Positions 7,719-7,877 of a DNA stretch of 7,877 nucleotides are shown piece by piece; within the stretch, counting starts at the first letter, position 1; every line of letters starts with the position of its first letter. A program made the position numbers and the translations under genes. Origin of the DNA: Chloroflexota bacterium (lineage in GTDB: Bacteria; Chloroflexota; Limnocylindria; P2-11E). The stretch covers positions 1 to 7,877 of the forward strand of contig VGPA01000061.1 of the NCBI GenBank assembly GCA_016875665.1, written 5' to 3'. Under the pieces are notes generated by a model, which had not been told where the DNA came from, made no database searches, and saw nothing but the letters and a program-made list of their open reading frames with translations.

Positions 7719-7877
7719 GCGATGAGATGGAGACCTCCGGGCCCGACCCGGTGAACCAGGTGGGCCACGACGCGCGCCGCGGACGCCGCGGCAGGCGCGG
7801 CCGTGGCGGCAGCGGGGGATTCGGCGGTCCGCCCCAGCAGGGCTTCCGGCCCTCGGGTGGACAGCCGTTCCGCGGCG
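7715..7877 (+). CDS. N-terminus of an RGG-rich protein, cut by the window end (RlmB candidate by synteny only)
   Basis: The first 54 codons are visible and the frame is open to the window edge. The protein starts MSDEMETSGPDP, a short acidic stretch, then becomes rich in Arg and Gly (RRGRRGRRGRGG around residues 21-32) and then Gly/Pro/Gln/Phe with repeated GF and RG pairs. This looks like a disordered, RNA-binding RGG tail, and no catalytic motif is in view. The ATG overlaps the cysS stop (ATGA) and has an excellent ribosome site, so it belongs to the same operon. In the Bacillus-type cluster cysS is followed by mrnC and rlmB, and RlmB proteins in some lineages carry basic N-terminal extensions. 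That makes a 23S rRNA 2'-O-methyltransferase the first guess, but a stand-alone RNA-binding protein fits the visible part equally well. Confidence 0.8.
   Translation, partial: MSDEMETSGPDPVNQVGHDARRGRRGRRGRGGSGGFGGPPQQGFRPSGGQPFRG

Noticed and set aside
7775..7815. GC-rich repeat-like DNA in the last gene, considered as a direct-repeat array
   Set aside because: The repetition follows Arg/Gly codons and is imperfect at the DNA level, so it reflects protein low complexity and not a repeat array or CRISPR.

Overview
This window is a housekeeping region of a very GC-rich bacterium (about 70% G+C by eye, not counted; third codon positions are almost always G or C). It reads clpC (3' part) > < crotonase < > radA > PIN-TRAM membrane protein (YacL type) > ispD > ispF > cysS > start of an RGG-rich protein. 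Apart from the two edge genes, every gene is complete and carries its family's expected motifs. I see no RNA gene, insertion sequence, phage gene, CRISPR array or obvious transferred segment. No taxon can be read directly. ClpC, a YacL-type protein and separate ispD and ispF argue against a gammaproteobacterium. A GC-rich soil or subsurface lineage (for example Methylomirabilota/Rokubacteria, Binatota, Myxococcota or Actinomycetota) is a guess.

Layout. Positions 1-1817 hold the last ~604 codons of clpC, an AAA+ unfoldase that feeds ClpP. Its stop codon converges, 13 bp apart, with that of a minus-strand enoyl-CoA hydratase/isomerase gene (1831-2604). A small hairpin contains both TAG stops. 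The crotonase start and the radA start are divergent, with only 40 bp between them. From 2645 onward everything is on the plus strand and tightly packed: radA, a 34-bp gap, the PIN-TRAM gene, a 2-bp gap, ispD, a 4-bp ATGA overlap, ispF, a 4-bp TTGA overlap, cysS, a 4-bp ATGA overlap, and a new gene that runs off the end. The overlaps point to one polycistronic, translationally coupled unit, possibly with an extra promoter before the PIN-TRAM gene.

Function and context. The gene order matches a trimmed form of the known Bacillus-type cluster clpC-radA-disA-yacL-ispD-ispF-gltX-cysE-cysS-mrnC-rlmB. Here disA, gltX, cysE and mrnC are absent from their usual positions, and a crotonase on the opposite strand separates clpC from radA. 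The cluster mixes protein quality control (ClpC), recombination and branch migration (RadA), a membrane-anchored putative RNase (PIN-TRAM), two MEP-pathway isoprenoid enzymes (IspD, IspF) and cysteinyl-tRNA synthetase. The final partial gene opens with a low-complexity Arg/Gly tail. Synteny makes RlmB (23S rRNA 2'-O-methyltransferase) a candidate, but its catalytic domain is outside the window.

I did not find an undescribed system. The points most worth a second look are the altered KMSKS loop of CysS (AMHKS), the RGG-rich protein start, the trimmed cluster without disA, and a possible leaderless start for the PIN-TRAM gene.
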